This document shows positions 1 to 10,174 of a stretch of 25,663 nt of DNA, piece by piece. Numbering within the stretch: the stretch's first letter is position 1; each line of letters starts with the position of its first letter. The notes below the pieces were generated by a model. It worked only from the letters and a program-made list of their open reading frames with translations. It had not been told where the DNA came from and made no database searches. This DNA is from Blattamonas nauphoetae (lineage: Eukaryota > Preaxostyla > Oxymonadida), in assembly GCA_033064195.1 (NCBI GenBank), contig JARBJD010000657.1, forward strand, positions 1-25,663, written 5' to 3'. The position numbers were made by a program, and so were the translations under genes.

Positions 1-1215
1 AAAAGTCATCGAGGTGAAATGACGAATAAGAAAAAATTGTACATCGGTTTTGAGAGTAAAATGAGAATAAAAGAATGTCGATGTCACAAAAATACAAAGC
101 GTCTAAAAACATCGCATGTTAATCAAAAGATAGGGACCAAGATCTCGTGAAGTGGAAGTTATGAAATGAATGGGCAATGTAGTGCAGAAAAAATTACAAG
201 TTGAACAATGGAAGGGAATGAACATTTAGAAAAATGAAATCAAGTACAAATACACATATTGGGAGTGTTTGGACGGGTTGAAAAACTCGTGAGTGACAAT
301 TGGTCATAACAACATATCAAAATGATGAGAAGGGAATTTAAGAGGAAACCTTGATGATCGTGACGTGATGATAGAGAAGCAGGAAAAGCGTTCTTGCAGC
401 TTTTGCAAGCCTGGAGTGTGTTCACCTGAAAACAACTTGTGAAATGGCGTCTAGAAGTCGAGAGGATGAGAGTATATGATGAGAAAAGAGGAAAACTGAC
501 ATACCGATCAAAATGTTGCTGCGGAATGGATGAGTTCGTTTCATCTGGGAATATAAGTTTAAAAGTGACGAAAATGCAAACCACCGAGTAATTTCGTGTT
601 TTAATGAAGGATCTAGCTCTGATTGAGAAGAAGATGAAAAATGAGAGCAAAAGATGATGAAAAATCAATGAAAGAAAATCTCGACAAGATATGTTTGTCT
701 CTCTCTAAAAAGAAGATATACCGTCTTTCAGGTCATGAATCATCTATTCATGCATTCGAAAAAGAGAAAAGTCTGATGTAAAAGTGGTCATGATGGGAGA
801 AATACTATTATGGGTGAGGGTATCGTGTCGATCATCCATCTTTTGAAACAAATCTCAACATTTTGCAACAGTTGGAGATCTTTTGAAACAGACTGTAAAT
901 CAACAAATCTCATTCGTCACGAAACACAGAGAAAGAAAGAACACGATGAAAATGAATCCTTCTTTCAATGGACCATTCCCTTGCTATATCTCCAAAGTCC
1001 AAAATTAATCTTAGAAGCAGAATTATGGTAAACTGTGAGAAAAGCGTGATGAGTTCGGCAGGTTTATGGGAGGATCTAATCTCGGATAGATGTTTGCAGA
1101 ACCTCAACAGGTGTGAAAAATCGATTTGACATCATAACTTTGGCTTCTTTCCCATTCTCTCTCTTTCATTCTCGATTCTCTGAAGAATATCTCAACATTC
1201 AGCGAACAAAACGCC
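1..1215. other. No gene recognised
   Basis: This AT-rich stretch holds only short open frames on both strands. They have erratic composition, no recognisable motif and no clear splice-linked continuation. A - strand frame at 240-668 is Ser/Phe-rich in the way expected from reading purine-rich DNA backwards. I see no RNA gene or strong repeat here. Confidence 0.5.
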
Positions 1216-1698
1216 ATGGTTTGTGTCTTGTTTTTCGTCCTCATCACTCTCGCTCTTTCCTCACGCCTCTACTTTCCTTAGAATCAACCGACAATCGAGT
1301 CTATATTGGAATGGTTGAATGATTCATCTATCCCTTCGCGAAACAAAGTCAACTCTTTCGAATGGTTCCACGTGCCCACCCTCCTCACAAACCACATCCA
1401 ATCACAACAACATAAACTAGATGAACAGCCACCACCAACAGACAAAACAATCGACTCATCTCCTCTCTTCTCCAACTCATTCTCTCAATCCTGGACGAGT
1501 GCTTCGATTGCCACACTCCAATCCCAAACAAGCGACTTCTCCAATCTTCTCTCTCCCAACTCTCACAATCTCCAGGCATGGGATTCGATCAGACCGATCT
1601 CACCATTTTTGATCTCACCTCCTGATTTCTTTCAATTCGCCTCTAAAAGCTTTTCAAAACACAATTTTATCTCAAATTCTCTATCAAAAGTGAAATGA
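1216..1698 (+). CDS. Possible small Ser-rich protein with an intron directly after the start codon
   Basis: An ATG at 1216-1218 is followed at once by a candidate intron, 1219-1281 (63 nt), that starts GTTTGT, is pyrimidine-rich and ends CCTTAG. Joining ATG to 1282 gives an uninterrupted frame to the TGA at 1696-1698, about 139 residues, beginning MNQPTIESILEWLNDSS and rich in Ser, Pro, Phe and Asn. Read without splicing, the same frame shows a hydrophobic start (MVCVLFFVLITLALSS) and then a TAG. The intron explains both the stop and the hydrophobic run as a pyrimidine tract. No family is recognised. The alternative is chance: the region around it is non-coding and the downstream composition is only moderately protein-like. 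Confidence 0.3.
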
Positions 1699-2048
1699 TG
1701 AATTGTAAAGTGAAGTCAAAAGAAGCCCATTGAAGCTGTTGGATCCTCTTGATTGGAGTTTGAACCACAAAACAAAGAGGATAAACGTGAGTTAAGAGAA
1801 GGAAATACTCATCTGACACTTTTATGTTGGAAATGAGTTCAGCTGGAAGGAGTGACGGACTGTTTCAAGTTTTGAACAGGTAAAGAGGCGTCATCAAACC
1901 GTTTTGCGACAAAAGAGAGAAGGGAAGTCAATAGGGGTGAAGTGGAATCATTTTGGACATGAAATATTCTAAAAATCAGAGGAGAAAACAAGAAAGTTGG
2001 AGAAATAGATACGCTTAAATAGGGAGACTGATCTCACCTAGAAATCTC
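1699..2048. other. No gene recognised
   Basis: A purine-rich stretch on the + strand with only short frames. It separates the possible small gene from the SPRY relic. I see no motif apart from the hairpin at its right end. Confidence 0.45.
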
Positions 2049-2074
2049 ATCGTGAGATCAAAAGATCTCACGAT
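2049..2074. repeat. Perfect 11-bp inverted repeat (hairpin)
   Basis: The arms ATCGTGAGATC (2049-2059) and GATCTCACGAT (2064-2074) are exact reverse complements around an AAAA loop. It lies about 80 bp upstream of the SPRY relic. Function is unknown; it could be a cruciform-forming site, a transcript 3' structure or a remnant of a mobile-element end. Confidence 0.7.
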
Positions 2075-2155
2075 AAGCCTAAATGTACTCACGCCTCCCA
2101 ACCCTGACAATCTCCCTCTCAAACTCCTTCCATCACGCGCCAAACCAAACGTTGC

Positions 2156-3031
2156 TTGGAATCGTTAGAAACAAACGAAGAAGGCAGTTTGATTCTCGTC
2201 GAGAAGAAAACAATGGAATCAATGGATTCATCACAAACAGAATTCTCCAATCTCCAGCAGCAGCTTGACCAGCTTCAGCAAGACCATGACCAACTCCAAG
2301 AGAAGCTCAGTGAATCAGAACGAAAGATCACCCAACTTGAACAGAAAAGACGAGTCTGCTGTCCAAAGAGAAGACGTCTCAATCCGAATTACAGTCACTC
2401 AAAGAAAGAAGGAACTCATGCGAATCGCTCTCAATCGTCGGGTGGAAGAACTGAGCCAAACCATTGAGCAGATTAAAGCAGACAACATCATCGTCACGTT
2501 CGATCCGACTTGCTTCATCATGAAATCAGCGACAGTCACTCGAATCAACACTCAAGAGCATGCTGGTTGTTTCACGAAACCTGTTTTGAAAGGCATTCAT
2601 CGCATGTCCCTCAAGATTGAAGATGTCATCGTCCGTTTGCCAGTTTTCCATTCATCCTCTTTCTTCATCCAGTGATGGGTGTGATTGACGCGACAAAATA
2701 TCACAACCATTTGACAACATTTGTGTATACTTCACCAAATGCAGCGATGATGAACAGAAACAACGGGTACCTCTACGGCTGGCCGAATCATTGCTCAGAA
2801 CGCCGTTCCTCGGAGAGGGCAGGAGTGGTCGGCGGAGGCTGATTTGGAGAAGAGGACACTGCATTTCTTTGTTGATCGTGTCCAACAGCCACACCACTTT
2901 GTCAACATTCCTGTCCCTCTCGTCTTCGCTCTTGATGTTCGAACGAAGAAGGTTCCGATTCCAATCGCGTTTTGGGAGAGTTGGAGCAGTCGAGTGTGAC
3001 ATTTCAAGGAACGGGACATGATTTGGGATGA
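2156..3031 (+). pseudogene. Coiled-coil + SPRY (B30.2-like) protein, frameshifted relic
   Basis: The first part (about 2156-2345) encodes a glutamine/leucine heptad coiled coil (LQQQLDQLQQDHDQLQEKL). The frame then moves at least once before a SPRY-type domain: VTFDPTCFIMKSATVTR, then IDATKYHNHLTTFVY, an NNGYLYG turn, then EADLEKRTLHFFVDRVQQP and NIPVPLVFALDVRTK. It closes with TFQGTGHDLG and a TGA at 3029-3031. The codon frame alternates through at least four shifts (positions modulo 3: 2, 0, 2, 0, 2) without plausible splice sites at each one, so I read it as a decayed gene and not an intron-rich one. SPRY domains are protein-interaction modules. The order coiled coil then SPRY resembles a lineage-specific expanded family, but I could not confirm this by search. 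Confidence 0.7.
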
Positions 3032-3078
3032 ATCAATTTCACTCACACGATCATTGTCTTTTCATTTTTTCTTTCCAG

Positions 3079-3485
3079 ACTCAAATCCTCATTTTGGTCT
3101 GTTTTCTAAAGTCATACACACAAATTCAGAACAATCGGAGAACGCCGGAGAAACGCTCGTGTGGGACACGTCGTTTCTGAGCACCGAGCTGAGCAACGAG
3201 GAGCAGGCCGAGTTGAATGTGGATGGGACAGAAGCGCTGTTTCGGTCCAACACCCCTTTCACTCTGATCACGTGTGTTCCTCGCTTCTTCAGCACGGTGA
3301 GAGTGGACGGAGCTCCCATCACACCGCTTTCGTTCCATTCCCACACGCCTGTCGAGACGGTAGATCTGATGCTGTACCACATCACCTTTTCGAAGATCGA
3401 ATCTCGGATTTTGGAGTCTTCCTCGAAGAATAAACCTTGTGTATCTTTTATTTGTCATGAGTTGGCAATTTTGGAGATGAGTTGA
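3079..3485 (+). CDS. Unrecognised open exon of about 135 codons
   Basis: A candidate acceptor (CTTTCCAG, ending at 3078) preceded by a possible donor at 3055 opens into a frame running to a TGA at 3483-3485. The middle (about 3140-3400) reads like a globular protein, with segments such as ETLVWDTSFLSTELSNEEQ and PFTLITCVPRFFSTVRVDG. The last 25 residues look less convincing and may be read-through past a real exon end. No family is recognised. It may be a 5' exon of the solenoid gene starting near 3550, because another protein-like run (LIIPTESTACISM) lies at 3510-3550 in the same frame class, but no donor/acceptor pair I tried joins the two cleanly. It could also be a separate relic. Confidence 0.4.
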
Positions 3486-3549
3486 TGGAGGTCACTCAAG
3501 TTTAGGGGTCTGATCATTCCAACTGAATCCACTGCTTGCATTTCAATGA

Positions 3550-6500
3550 TATTATGACATCCTCTCCACAAAGTACACTTCGTTCACTGTTCCTCGAAAA
3601 CAATCCGACAGTTTGGATTTCATTGGTGATGTATTGTTTCAGGAACTGATTCGTCTCTTCATTGAATTAGTGGTTGCAGAAATTCTTGTGAAAACTCGCA
3701 TATCAGAATGTAGTGATATGAATAAAGAAGATATTGTTGTGACACCACAATTTCATGTTGGAATAAGTGTGTAGTTCACCTTCTGCTTTTCTCTTCTGTT
3801 TTCAGAGATTGATCCATCAGATTGGGATGCCGTTCGCAAAAGAATATCCAGACCATCTATATTCTCCGGCGATCTGCTGGAATCTCCTTCACTGACATCT
3901 GTTCTGTGGGAGTTGTCGCGTGAAATGATTTCGATTGTTCGTTCAGTGATCTCGGCAGAATCGACTGTTGATCCGACGTGGCTGACGATGCCACAGCATC
4001 TCCATCATTTCATTGTGGCGATGGAAGAGTTCTCCGAGCATTGTCCGTCGAGTCTTCAGAGTCTGCATCATCCTCTCTTCGTTTGTGGATTCCGGAATCT
4101 GGTAATCGAAATCTTCTCCAACACAACAAATTCAATTGTATTGATGGATGTTTCATCTGATCCTCACCGATTCACACTCAGATTTCTCTCGCCTGGGCAT
4201 CCTGACAACAATTGGATTTTGGACGAAATTGTCAACTCGATTCTCGCCTTTGACACATCTAACCCATCCAACCATAACACATCACATCTTTCTCTTCCTA
4301 ACACGCACTCTCCTTCTCATCTGAACCTGGCTGATTTCACATCATTTTTGGTGTTGTCGCCACTGCAAATTCCCTGCTCAGTTTGTTTTTCTTGTTTTGT
4401 GACTGTTTTCAGCTGATTTTGAAATGGTTTGTGGAGCTTGTGCTGTCGTTGGCAACTGGATACCACTGCAAGTCCCGTGGGGTCGTTTTGACGAAGGAAG
4501 ACATTGTGGTCGATCGCTCCTTCTCTTTCCATATCCAATCCACATCAACAGACTCTCCCCTCCTTCTCCACCCTCCTTCCACCTTCGCTTCCGATCTTCG
4601 CCTTTTGACCTCCTATTTCGATGACTTCCTGGAATCTCTCCAATCGTGCGATCGACTCCTCCCTCCTCCGGAATTTCGAAATAAAGACATTTGGACCATC
4701 ATCTCACTAACATGTGTGCGTCATCTCGCGCAGCGAGGACTTCTGAGCTGCGAGGGACTCACCCAACAAGATCTGCTCCAACTCATCCAAAACCAACTCC
4801 TCTCCCATCTGCACAGTCTCACCATCAACGATTCCTCTTTCTTCCCCCGAAACAGAATTGATAAGGATGGTGTAAGTCTCTACCTTGTAAACCCCCCTCT
4901 TGCTGTAATATTTAAACACGATATTCTTCCATTCATTCATGCATTTAATCTCACCCTCCACTCTGAATCGTCAGCAAAGGAAGCTCTGATGCCAGTCTTT
5001 CATCGCTTGATGGAGATCGGAGAGGTTCTTCAGAGGTCATCAGGATCAGTCGAGTGGAGATGGTTTTTGCAGTTTGTGGAGGATCTGGCTGATGGGAAGA
5101 TAGTTTATTCTGATTTGATGTTCCTCTCGGATGACGTGTTCATGTCACCTCTTCGAGAGATTCTGGAAGAAATGCAGAACCAGGTTGTGAACACTCCGAA
5201 CTCTGAATCTGACAGATCGTGGACTCACTCGAACGTCTCTTCGTCGTTGTCGCTGTCTCGTTCAGGCTCGTCTGTTCCGTTTGACGCCGACCAACGATTC
5301 TTCACATCTGTGAACGAACGCCCACCATCGCCACCAAACTCAGCACTCTCGTTCTTTGGATCGGAAAGTGGAAACGAGATGCGAACCGTGTCTAATTCGG
5401 AGTTGACAGACACTGGAACATCGCAGTGGACGAACACGACACAATTGTCGTCGAAAGAGCGACTCTTCGTTGTGGAGACGATCCACACCATTTTGAGCAA
5501 ACAGCCAAATTCTGATCGAACACCATCCACACTCGCTTCTCGCCCGTCGCCAAATCCTCCCCTCCAACCACTCTCCCACTCCCCTCTCTTCTTCTCATCT
5601 TCCATCTTCGACCTCGACGACACATCTCTCACCGCCTGCCTTGGCCAGCTTGCCCAACTTGCTCAGCAGGATCAGACCTCGAACCATTTTGAGCTGAGTC
5701 AGCAATTCGTGGATGGTCTGGTGAGCTGTCTGGGATCATCCAACACGATTCTGTCGAATTGTGCTCATCTCGTCCTAACTCGGAAGTTACCACTCTTCTT
5801 CCCCTTTGTTCAGTCACACATCGCTTCTCTCGCCAAGACACTCTCCGATCGCACGTATGATGAAAGAAGTCTCGTCATCCAGGTCACGGGATGGGCTATT
5901 CAAGAAGGAATCGAAACCATCCGACTATCTGAAACCTTCATTCACCAAATCTGCAAACCCTACATTGTGGATCCACTCACGTTCTTCGATGCAGTCCGCA
6001 TTCTGACTGACCCGAACCCCTTTCCATCTTTTCGACCGCACTCCCCTTCGCTCGTCCAGTCCTTTGAGACGTTTGTTGATACTTCGATTGACTTGGCTTC
6101 TTTTCTTTGGAAGGAATATGCTTCGAAAGACACACCTGATCATTTTCTCCGCAACGCATGTCTCAGTCTGTTTGTGTATCATGCTTTCGCTTCATCTCGT
6201 CGCAACAATCGAACTTGTCCAGAAAAAGTTGTGGAACTTCTCTTCCGTCCAGACTTAATCGCATTTGACCTCCTTTTTCTGCACTACTCACCGATTCTGT
6301 TTGTTCAGACATTCCCATTCGAACTCATGATCGAGCGAAATATGCGATCTTGCCAATTTTTTGATGTTCAGCGTGGTCTTCTCTATTGGGCGCAACTTGT
6401 CACACGACATCCATACCCACTGCGTGATCTTTTCTCCACACTCCATCCTTTCTTCCTTCGCGGCTTCCACCAGATCCTTCTCTCTCCACCCTCTCACTCC

Positions 6501-7391
6501 TCACCGGATTGGAATGAGACATCTGAATGGAACACAGCCGGTCAAGATCTCTTTCTGATATTTGCACGATCACGAGCAGATTCCCTTCTTCCGGATCTGT
6601 TCCCAGTTGAGAATCTCCTCACTCTCCGTGCTCAGATCCTCTCTGCAAATCGATGGAGTGACCATTTGATCGTTAATGACCTGAATGTGATCACTTTCTC
6701 CTCCTTCACTCCGTTTGGCGAGTGTCCTGCTCTCCGCTCGCTCTTCTCCATTCTGTGCCAACCTGGTGTTACATCGAATGGTCATGTGAACCTCGAGTTG
6801 TTGGAGCATGTCTCCATTGTTTCGTCTCACTCCCTCCCTCTCCACTTCGACAGCCCTCTTCTTGCTTTCGTTCGAACCGTCCATCCTCTCACTCACGCCT
6901 CACATGAAGATTGTCTTTTTGTTTGATATGATGACAGCGATCTCTGAATGGAATGACTTCACTCCTTCCTGGTCAGACACAAATGAACTCAACAGTCAAC
7001 AAAGCCTGCTCAATCTCCATCACGCTCCTCGCTTCGTTCTGAAGTGGCTTCATCCATTTCACTTGATGACCACGCTGAAGAATCTCCTGTTTGTTGTTCT
7101 CGTTGTTCATCGTCCTCTTCTTCTTTCAGATCGCTCTCTCCTGTTCAGGTGTCGCTCGCATTGCTGACTCTCTCTCGGGCGGTCGATGATTCATCGAAAG
7201 CGTGCGAGTGGCTGGTTCGTGCTGGTGCCGTTGATGTTGTTGTGGAGAGTGTGTGTCGCTCTCGGTTCTTGGAAGACTACGAACATGGCTGTGGGATCAT
7301 CTGTGCCCTTCTCCGAGCGAGTGTTTCGACAACGAGAGTCGCTCACGTCACCAATTTCGACTTCTCTCAGATTCAATTCACAGCGTGGTGA
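3550..7391 (+). CDS. Large Ser/Pro-rich alpha-solenoid (HEAT/ARM-like) protein with very short introns; 5' end unresolved
   Basis: Exons proposed from frame continuity and GT..AG borders are 3550-3766, 3806-4380, 4413-6912, 6938-7088 and 7130-7391, ending at a TGA. Joined, they encode about 1,200 residues. The N-terminal part (LDFIGDVLFQELIRLFIELV) and the C-terminal part (VSLALLTLSRAVDDSSKACE, then WLVRAGAVDVVVESVCRSRF) read as amphipathic helix pairs typical of HEAT/ARM solenoids. A central linker (about 5180-5600) is Ser/Pro/Thr-rich and probably disordered. No catalytic motif, signal peptide or membrane span is seen, so a cytosolic scaffold role is an inference from fold only. There is no ATG in frame near 3550 and a TGA lies at 3547-3549, so the true start is in an upstream exon not resolved here, or the 5' end has decayed. 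The long uninterrupted frame argues that the gene is, or recently was, functional. Confidence 0.65.
3767..3805 (+). other. Intron, 39 nt
   Basis: The intron starts GTGTGTAGTT, is pyrimidine-rich and ends GTTTTCAG. Without removal the frame hits TAG at its start. With removal the phase-1 join gives AAG and continues IDPSDWDAVRKR in the frame of the next exon. Confidence 0.7.
4381..4412 (+). other. Intron, 32 nt
   Basis: The intron starts GTTTGTTTTTC and ends TGTTTTCAG. It falls exactly on a codon boundary (phase 0). The upstream frame would stop at TGA just past the acceptor. The downstream frame continues LILKWFVELVLSLATGYH and stays open for about 2.5 kb. Confidence 0.75.
4872..4979 (+). 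other. Candidate 108-nt intron lacking in-frame stops
   Basis: A consensus donor GTAAGT at 4872 and an acceptor ending CAAAG at 4979 bound a stretch richer in A and T than its flanks. Its length is a multiple of three and it contains no stop in frame, so both spliced and unspliced forms are readable. The unspliced form adds 36 residues. A nearer acceptor (TCAG at 4974) would break the frame. It may equally be real exon. Confidence 0.4.
6913..6937 (+). other. Intron, 25 nt
   Basis: The intron starts GTCTTTTTG and ends GATGACAG. Unspliced, the long exon ends at a TGA at 6924-6926. Splicing joins T to CG (Ser) and continues ISEWNDFTPSWSD in the frame of the next exon. The donor is less canonical than the others, so the alternative is that the protein really ends at 6926. 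Confidence 0.6.
7089..7129 (+). other. Intron, 41 nt
   Basis: The intron starts GTTTGTTGTTC, is strongly pyrimidine-rich and ends TTCTTTCAG. Removal moves the frame from LKNL to SLSPVQVSLALLTL, a clean leucine-rich helix. Without removal the frame soon stops. Confidence 0.7.
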
Positions 7392-7880
7392 CAAAACATC
7401 GAAGAGTCTCTGACTTCAATCCAATGTCTGATCTCGATTGAATCAGAAAGGGGGAATCCGACGACAGGACGAACATTCATTCATCCATTCGGAAACAACT
7501 GTCCAAGACGACTGTTTGTTCATCCTGTGGATCAGAAGTGCATCAGAAAGAGCGAGATGAGAAAGGTCATCTTGGCTATTGTCGCAGAGGAGGGATTCTC
7601 TGATGTGAAGAGTGCAAAGGAACACAGCACCAATGAAGCTCTCGGCCATCCGGTCATCTCAACATTTCCAAATCCATCGACCAGAACGTCATCCCAATCG
7701 AACTCAATGAACTCATCGCAACTCGAAACCTCTAATTCAATCACCCCTTTTGCTTCACATTTCGAGGTGACATACGAAGAGAATGCTATCATGTTCTCGT
7801 GTTCGACAGGAGGAGTAGTCGATATCAGTCATGCAAACGGAAAAAAGAGGGTGAAATTCTATGTATGGAGAGCCTTTTGA
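7392..7880 (+). pseudogene. In-frame continuation past the solenoid gene stop, or a separate relic
   Basis: The reading frame of the preceding exon stays open for 162 codons after the TGA at 7389-7391, ending at TGA 7878-7880. It begins QNIEESLTSIQCLISIESER and includes RRLFVHPVDQKCIRKSEMRK and a Ser/Asn-rich stretch. There is no good start codon at its front. It is either the former C-terminal part of the same protein cut off by a nonsense change (or a missed splice), or an old fragment of another gene fused by chance in the same frame. No family is recognised. Confidence 0.4.
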
Positions 7881-7987
7881 GAAAGTTCTCGTCTGCCAGA
7901 CGGATATGTTGAACAGAAAAGCAAACAACTGACAGTTCCTGTTATTATGGGTATGGATCCAATCAACGATTCAACATTTCGTTTCTG

Positions 7988-9017
7988 ATGGAAACTTCAT
8001 CAAGAGCAACCCACTCGACGGATAAAGAAGCTGTTGAACCATTGTTTCTGAGAAAGATCCGACTACCATCAAAACCATCGAAGAGTTCTCGCAAGGGTTT
8101 TGCTCACTTGTTGACTTCGTCAAGGAAGGAAGTCCTCTTAACGATGCAGCCACCAGACAAGCCTGTGCTCTTCTGAAGAGTCTCACACCCCAATACGCCA
8201 GTTTTATCACTGAGGACCACATTCTGAAAGATCTTGTTCCAACATCGAATGGCTCCTGTGCTGGTTTTGTGAGATCTCTCATTCCACTCCTCACGTGCTC
8301 CAACGAATCACTAGTGATCTCTACATTGTCATTTCTGGATAGAATTGTGGATCATACCCGTGATCTGACTCGCTTCGACATTGTTGATGCGCGACTTTTC
8401 TCTCCTCCCACACGCGTTTTTCTGCAGGAAATGCATGTGAGGCCACACAACTTATTGTATTTGATTCGTATCGTGAATTCCTTCCTGCCCTTTTCAGACT
8501 TATTCGCACTCCAATCAATCAGCCGACCACGGAAAGATCAACGGAGAACTGTGTCCTGATCTTCCTTACCGAGTTTTTGATCTAGTCAAACCATTTCTCC
8601 ATTTCGTGTTGAAGAACAGGCAGCAATTCGTCGAGTCACCCACTTCCCAACCGTTCTTTGAAATGATCGGAACGATGATCCAAAACTCACCAAACCTGGA
8701 ACAGACGACACAATTCTTTTATCATCGTCTCTCGCTTTCACATGCACATACAGTCTCGCTCTCCCGTATCGAGCCTCGCAACGATAAAACCTCTTCAGAG
8801 TGTCATGAATAGCCTCAGAACGTGGTGGATCAACTCAACAATTATTCAAAAGCGAAAACAACAAATTTTGACCCAAATGTGTGCAGAAGGCTTGCTGGAC
8901 GAGATCGAGCTCCACATGCGAAAAATCGTGTATTACTCCAGTGGCCATCCGTTTGTGCACCTTGGGGCAAGAACGATTAGCTTGATGAGTGGCAATCTCC
9001 CAATTGAGCCTGTTTGA
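7988..9017 (+). pseudogene. HEAT-like lineage-specific protein, frameshifted relic
   Basis: Three protein-like blocks follow one another in different frames. The first, about 8055-8420, includes TIKTIEEFSQGFCSLVDFV, NDAATRQACALLKSLTPQY and LIPLLTCSNESLVISTLSFL. The second, about 8425-8585, includes DSYREFLPALFRLIRTPINQ and ENCVLIFLTEFLI. The third, about 8800-9017, includes QKRKQQILTQMCAEGLLDE and HLGARTISLMSGNLP. A short start-like run (METSSRATHSTDKEAVEPLF, 7988) precedes them in yet another frame. The helical, leucine-spaced character suggests a HEAT/ARM-type solenoid, and the block order is coherent, so this is one gene broken by several frameshifts. It follows the solenoid gene in the same direction and may be a distant paralogue. 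Function unknown. Confidence 0.55.
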
Positions 9018-9383
9018 CATTCTGAAGTCGCTTTCGTTCGATATGGAGAAACAACAATCCCCAAAAAACCCAATCAGTATCACTGCTTGCACGGGCGTGG
9101 TGAAAGTGGAAAATGATGAAGAGTGGCTGTCTCCTCTGTCTGATCCCAAATTGACTTTTCGATCTAATCGTTTCATCTTCATTTAATCCTCATTTTCTTC
9201 GATCATTTTCACAAAGGATCTGGAGTTAACAAGAAAACTGGCAGAAGATCGTCCGGACAGATCATTGAAATGAAAACAGAGAAGAGAACTGGATGATTCA
9301 GAATGAAATGTTCGAAAAGATTAAGCGTCTCAGTGTTCGGTCAATGCCCAACATGGGAAAGGGCAAAGAAGCAGAAGGAGGAG
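9018..9383. other. No gene recognised
   Basis: This is the gap between the convergent HEAT-like relic (+) and the surface-protein anchor (-). It probably holds decayed 3' flanks of both. No clear terminator or RNA is visible. Confidence 0.4.
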
Positions 9384-9772
9384 CTAAATCAATGTCAGAT
9401 CGTAATCCGTTGGTTGCTGATCGATGTCCAGACGATCCTTGTCTTTATTTCGACGTCGACAGTAACAGACACAGACCGCACTCAGGACGACGACAACAAC
9501 AACGAGTGTGACAATGACAACAACGATGATCCATCCAAATCTTTCCCACCACGACCGGAGTTCGACCTCCTTCCGAGAAAGGAGAGGCGAAGCAACACAT
9601 TCCCCGCCGACTGACCAATGACGAGCAGCACACCCAGCGGCGACACAGGTTGATGTGTCGAATGTCGACGTGTCTGGCGAGCACGGATGTGCGGAGAGTG
9701 TGTTGTTCTTGTTCAGCTTGTTGCAGGTCGAGCTTTCTTTGAACATCCCAACATCGCATTTCCCGAATTCGT
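9384..9772 (-). pseudogene. C-terminal membrane anchor of a large surface protein (fragment)
   Basis: Read on the - strand, this is a cysteine-patterned ectodomain end (GKCDVGMFKESSTCNKLNKN, FDTSTCVAAG, GGECVASP). It is followed by WWERF, a strongly hydrophobic span (IIVVVIVTLVVVVVVLS), a short cysteine stretch, then a basic stop-transfer and tail (RRRNKDKDRLD) ending at 9384. This is the architecture of a type I surface protein C-terminus. Upstream, at 9773, the frame runs into the dispersed repeat and then the TIR element, so the fragment has lost its ectodomain. The best candidate for the missing part is the - strand relic at 17030-20270, which has the same orientation and correct N-to-C order. 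That link is an inference. Confidence 0.65.
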
Positions 9773-9815
9773 GGGTAGGTCTAGACTCAGATCTGGAAAA
9801 GTCTAGACGCAGATC
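9773..9815 (+). repeat. Dispersed repeat copy A, left part
   Basis: It begins GGGTAGGTCTAGACTCAG and contains the motif GTCTAGACGCAGATC. It matches the first 44 bases of copy B at 16835 with a few changes. It ends where the first TIR element begins, and the rest of the unit resumes at 14591 beyond the second element. This repeat therefore predates the insertion. Confidence 0.75.
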
Positions 9816-9840
9816 TTTACACAAACCAGTGCTCATCAAC
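9815..9840 (+). repeat. Left 26-bp TIR of the small element
   Basis: It is the exact reverse complement of 10175-10200. Confidence 0.85.
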
Positions 9841-9892
9841 AGGTTGAGTGAGTCCCTGGGTCCGTGAATGACGGTCCATGGGTTGGCCGATC
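9826..9892 (+). repeat. 67-bp subterminal block, left copy
   Basis: It is inverted relative to 14494-14560 with one mismatch, near the outer left end (T against G after CCAG). It runs through GGTTGAGTGAGTCCCTGG and ends GGTTGGCCGATC. Its presence at both outer ends of the 4.8-kb pair shows that the two elements are related. Confidence 0.85.
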
Positions 9893-10174
9893 AACAAATA
9901 CAAATAATAAGTTTTATCTGTTGAAAGTTAAAAAATCCCAACTCGAGAGGTTAATCATCGAGCTGGTTCTGCCCAAGTGGGGGCGGTTGATGAGCAAAAA
10001 GTGGGATCTAGCCCATAATTCCAGAAAAGCCCCAACGGGGATGAAAAACTGGAGAAACCGAGAAGTCAGAATGACTTATGAAGTGGAAACCACCAAAAGG
10101 CTACAATTGAGAAACGCCGCAGTGCTAAAGACATACCGATGTCCTCTTTCAACTGCTGTGTGGCAGAGAAAGAG

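Noticed and set aside
1279-1281. TAG read as glutamine (non-standard code)
   Set aside because: The long solenoid exon has no internal TAG or TAA in some 840 codons, and a short intron explains the TAG equally well.
3626-3642. A 17-nt intron after an ATG at 3554
   Set aside because: The unspliced frame reads DSLDFIGDVLFQELIRLFI, which is better protein than the spliced version, so no intron is needed there.
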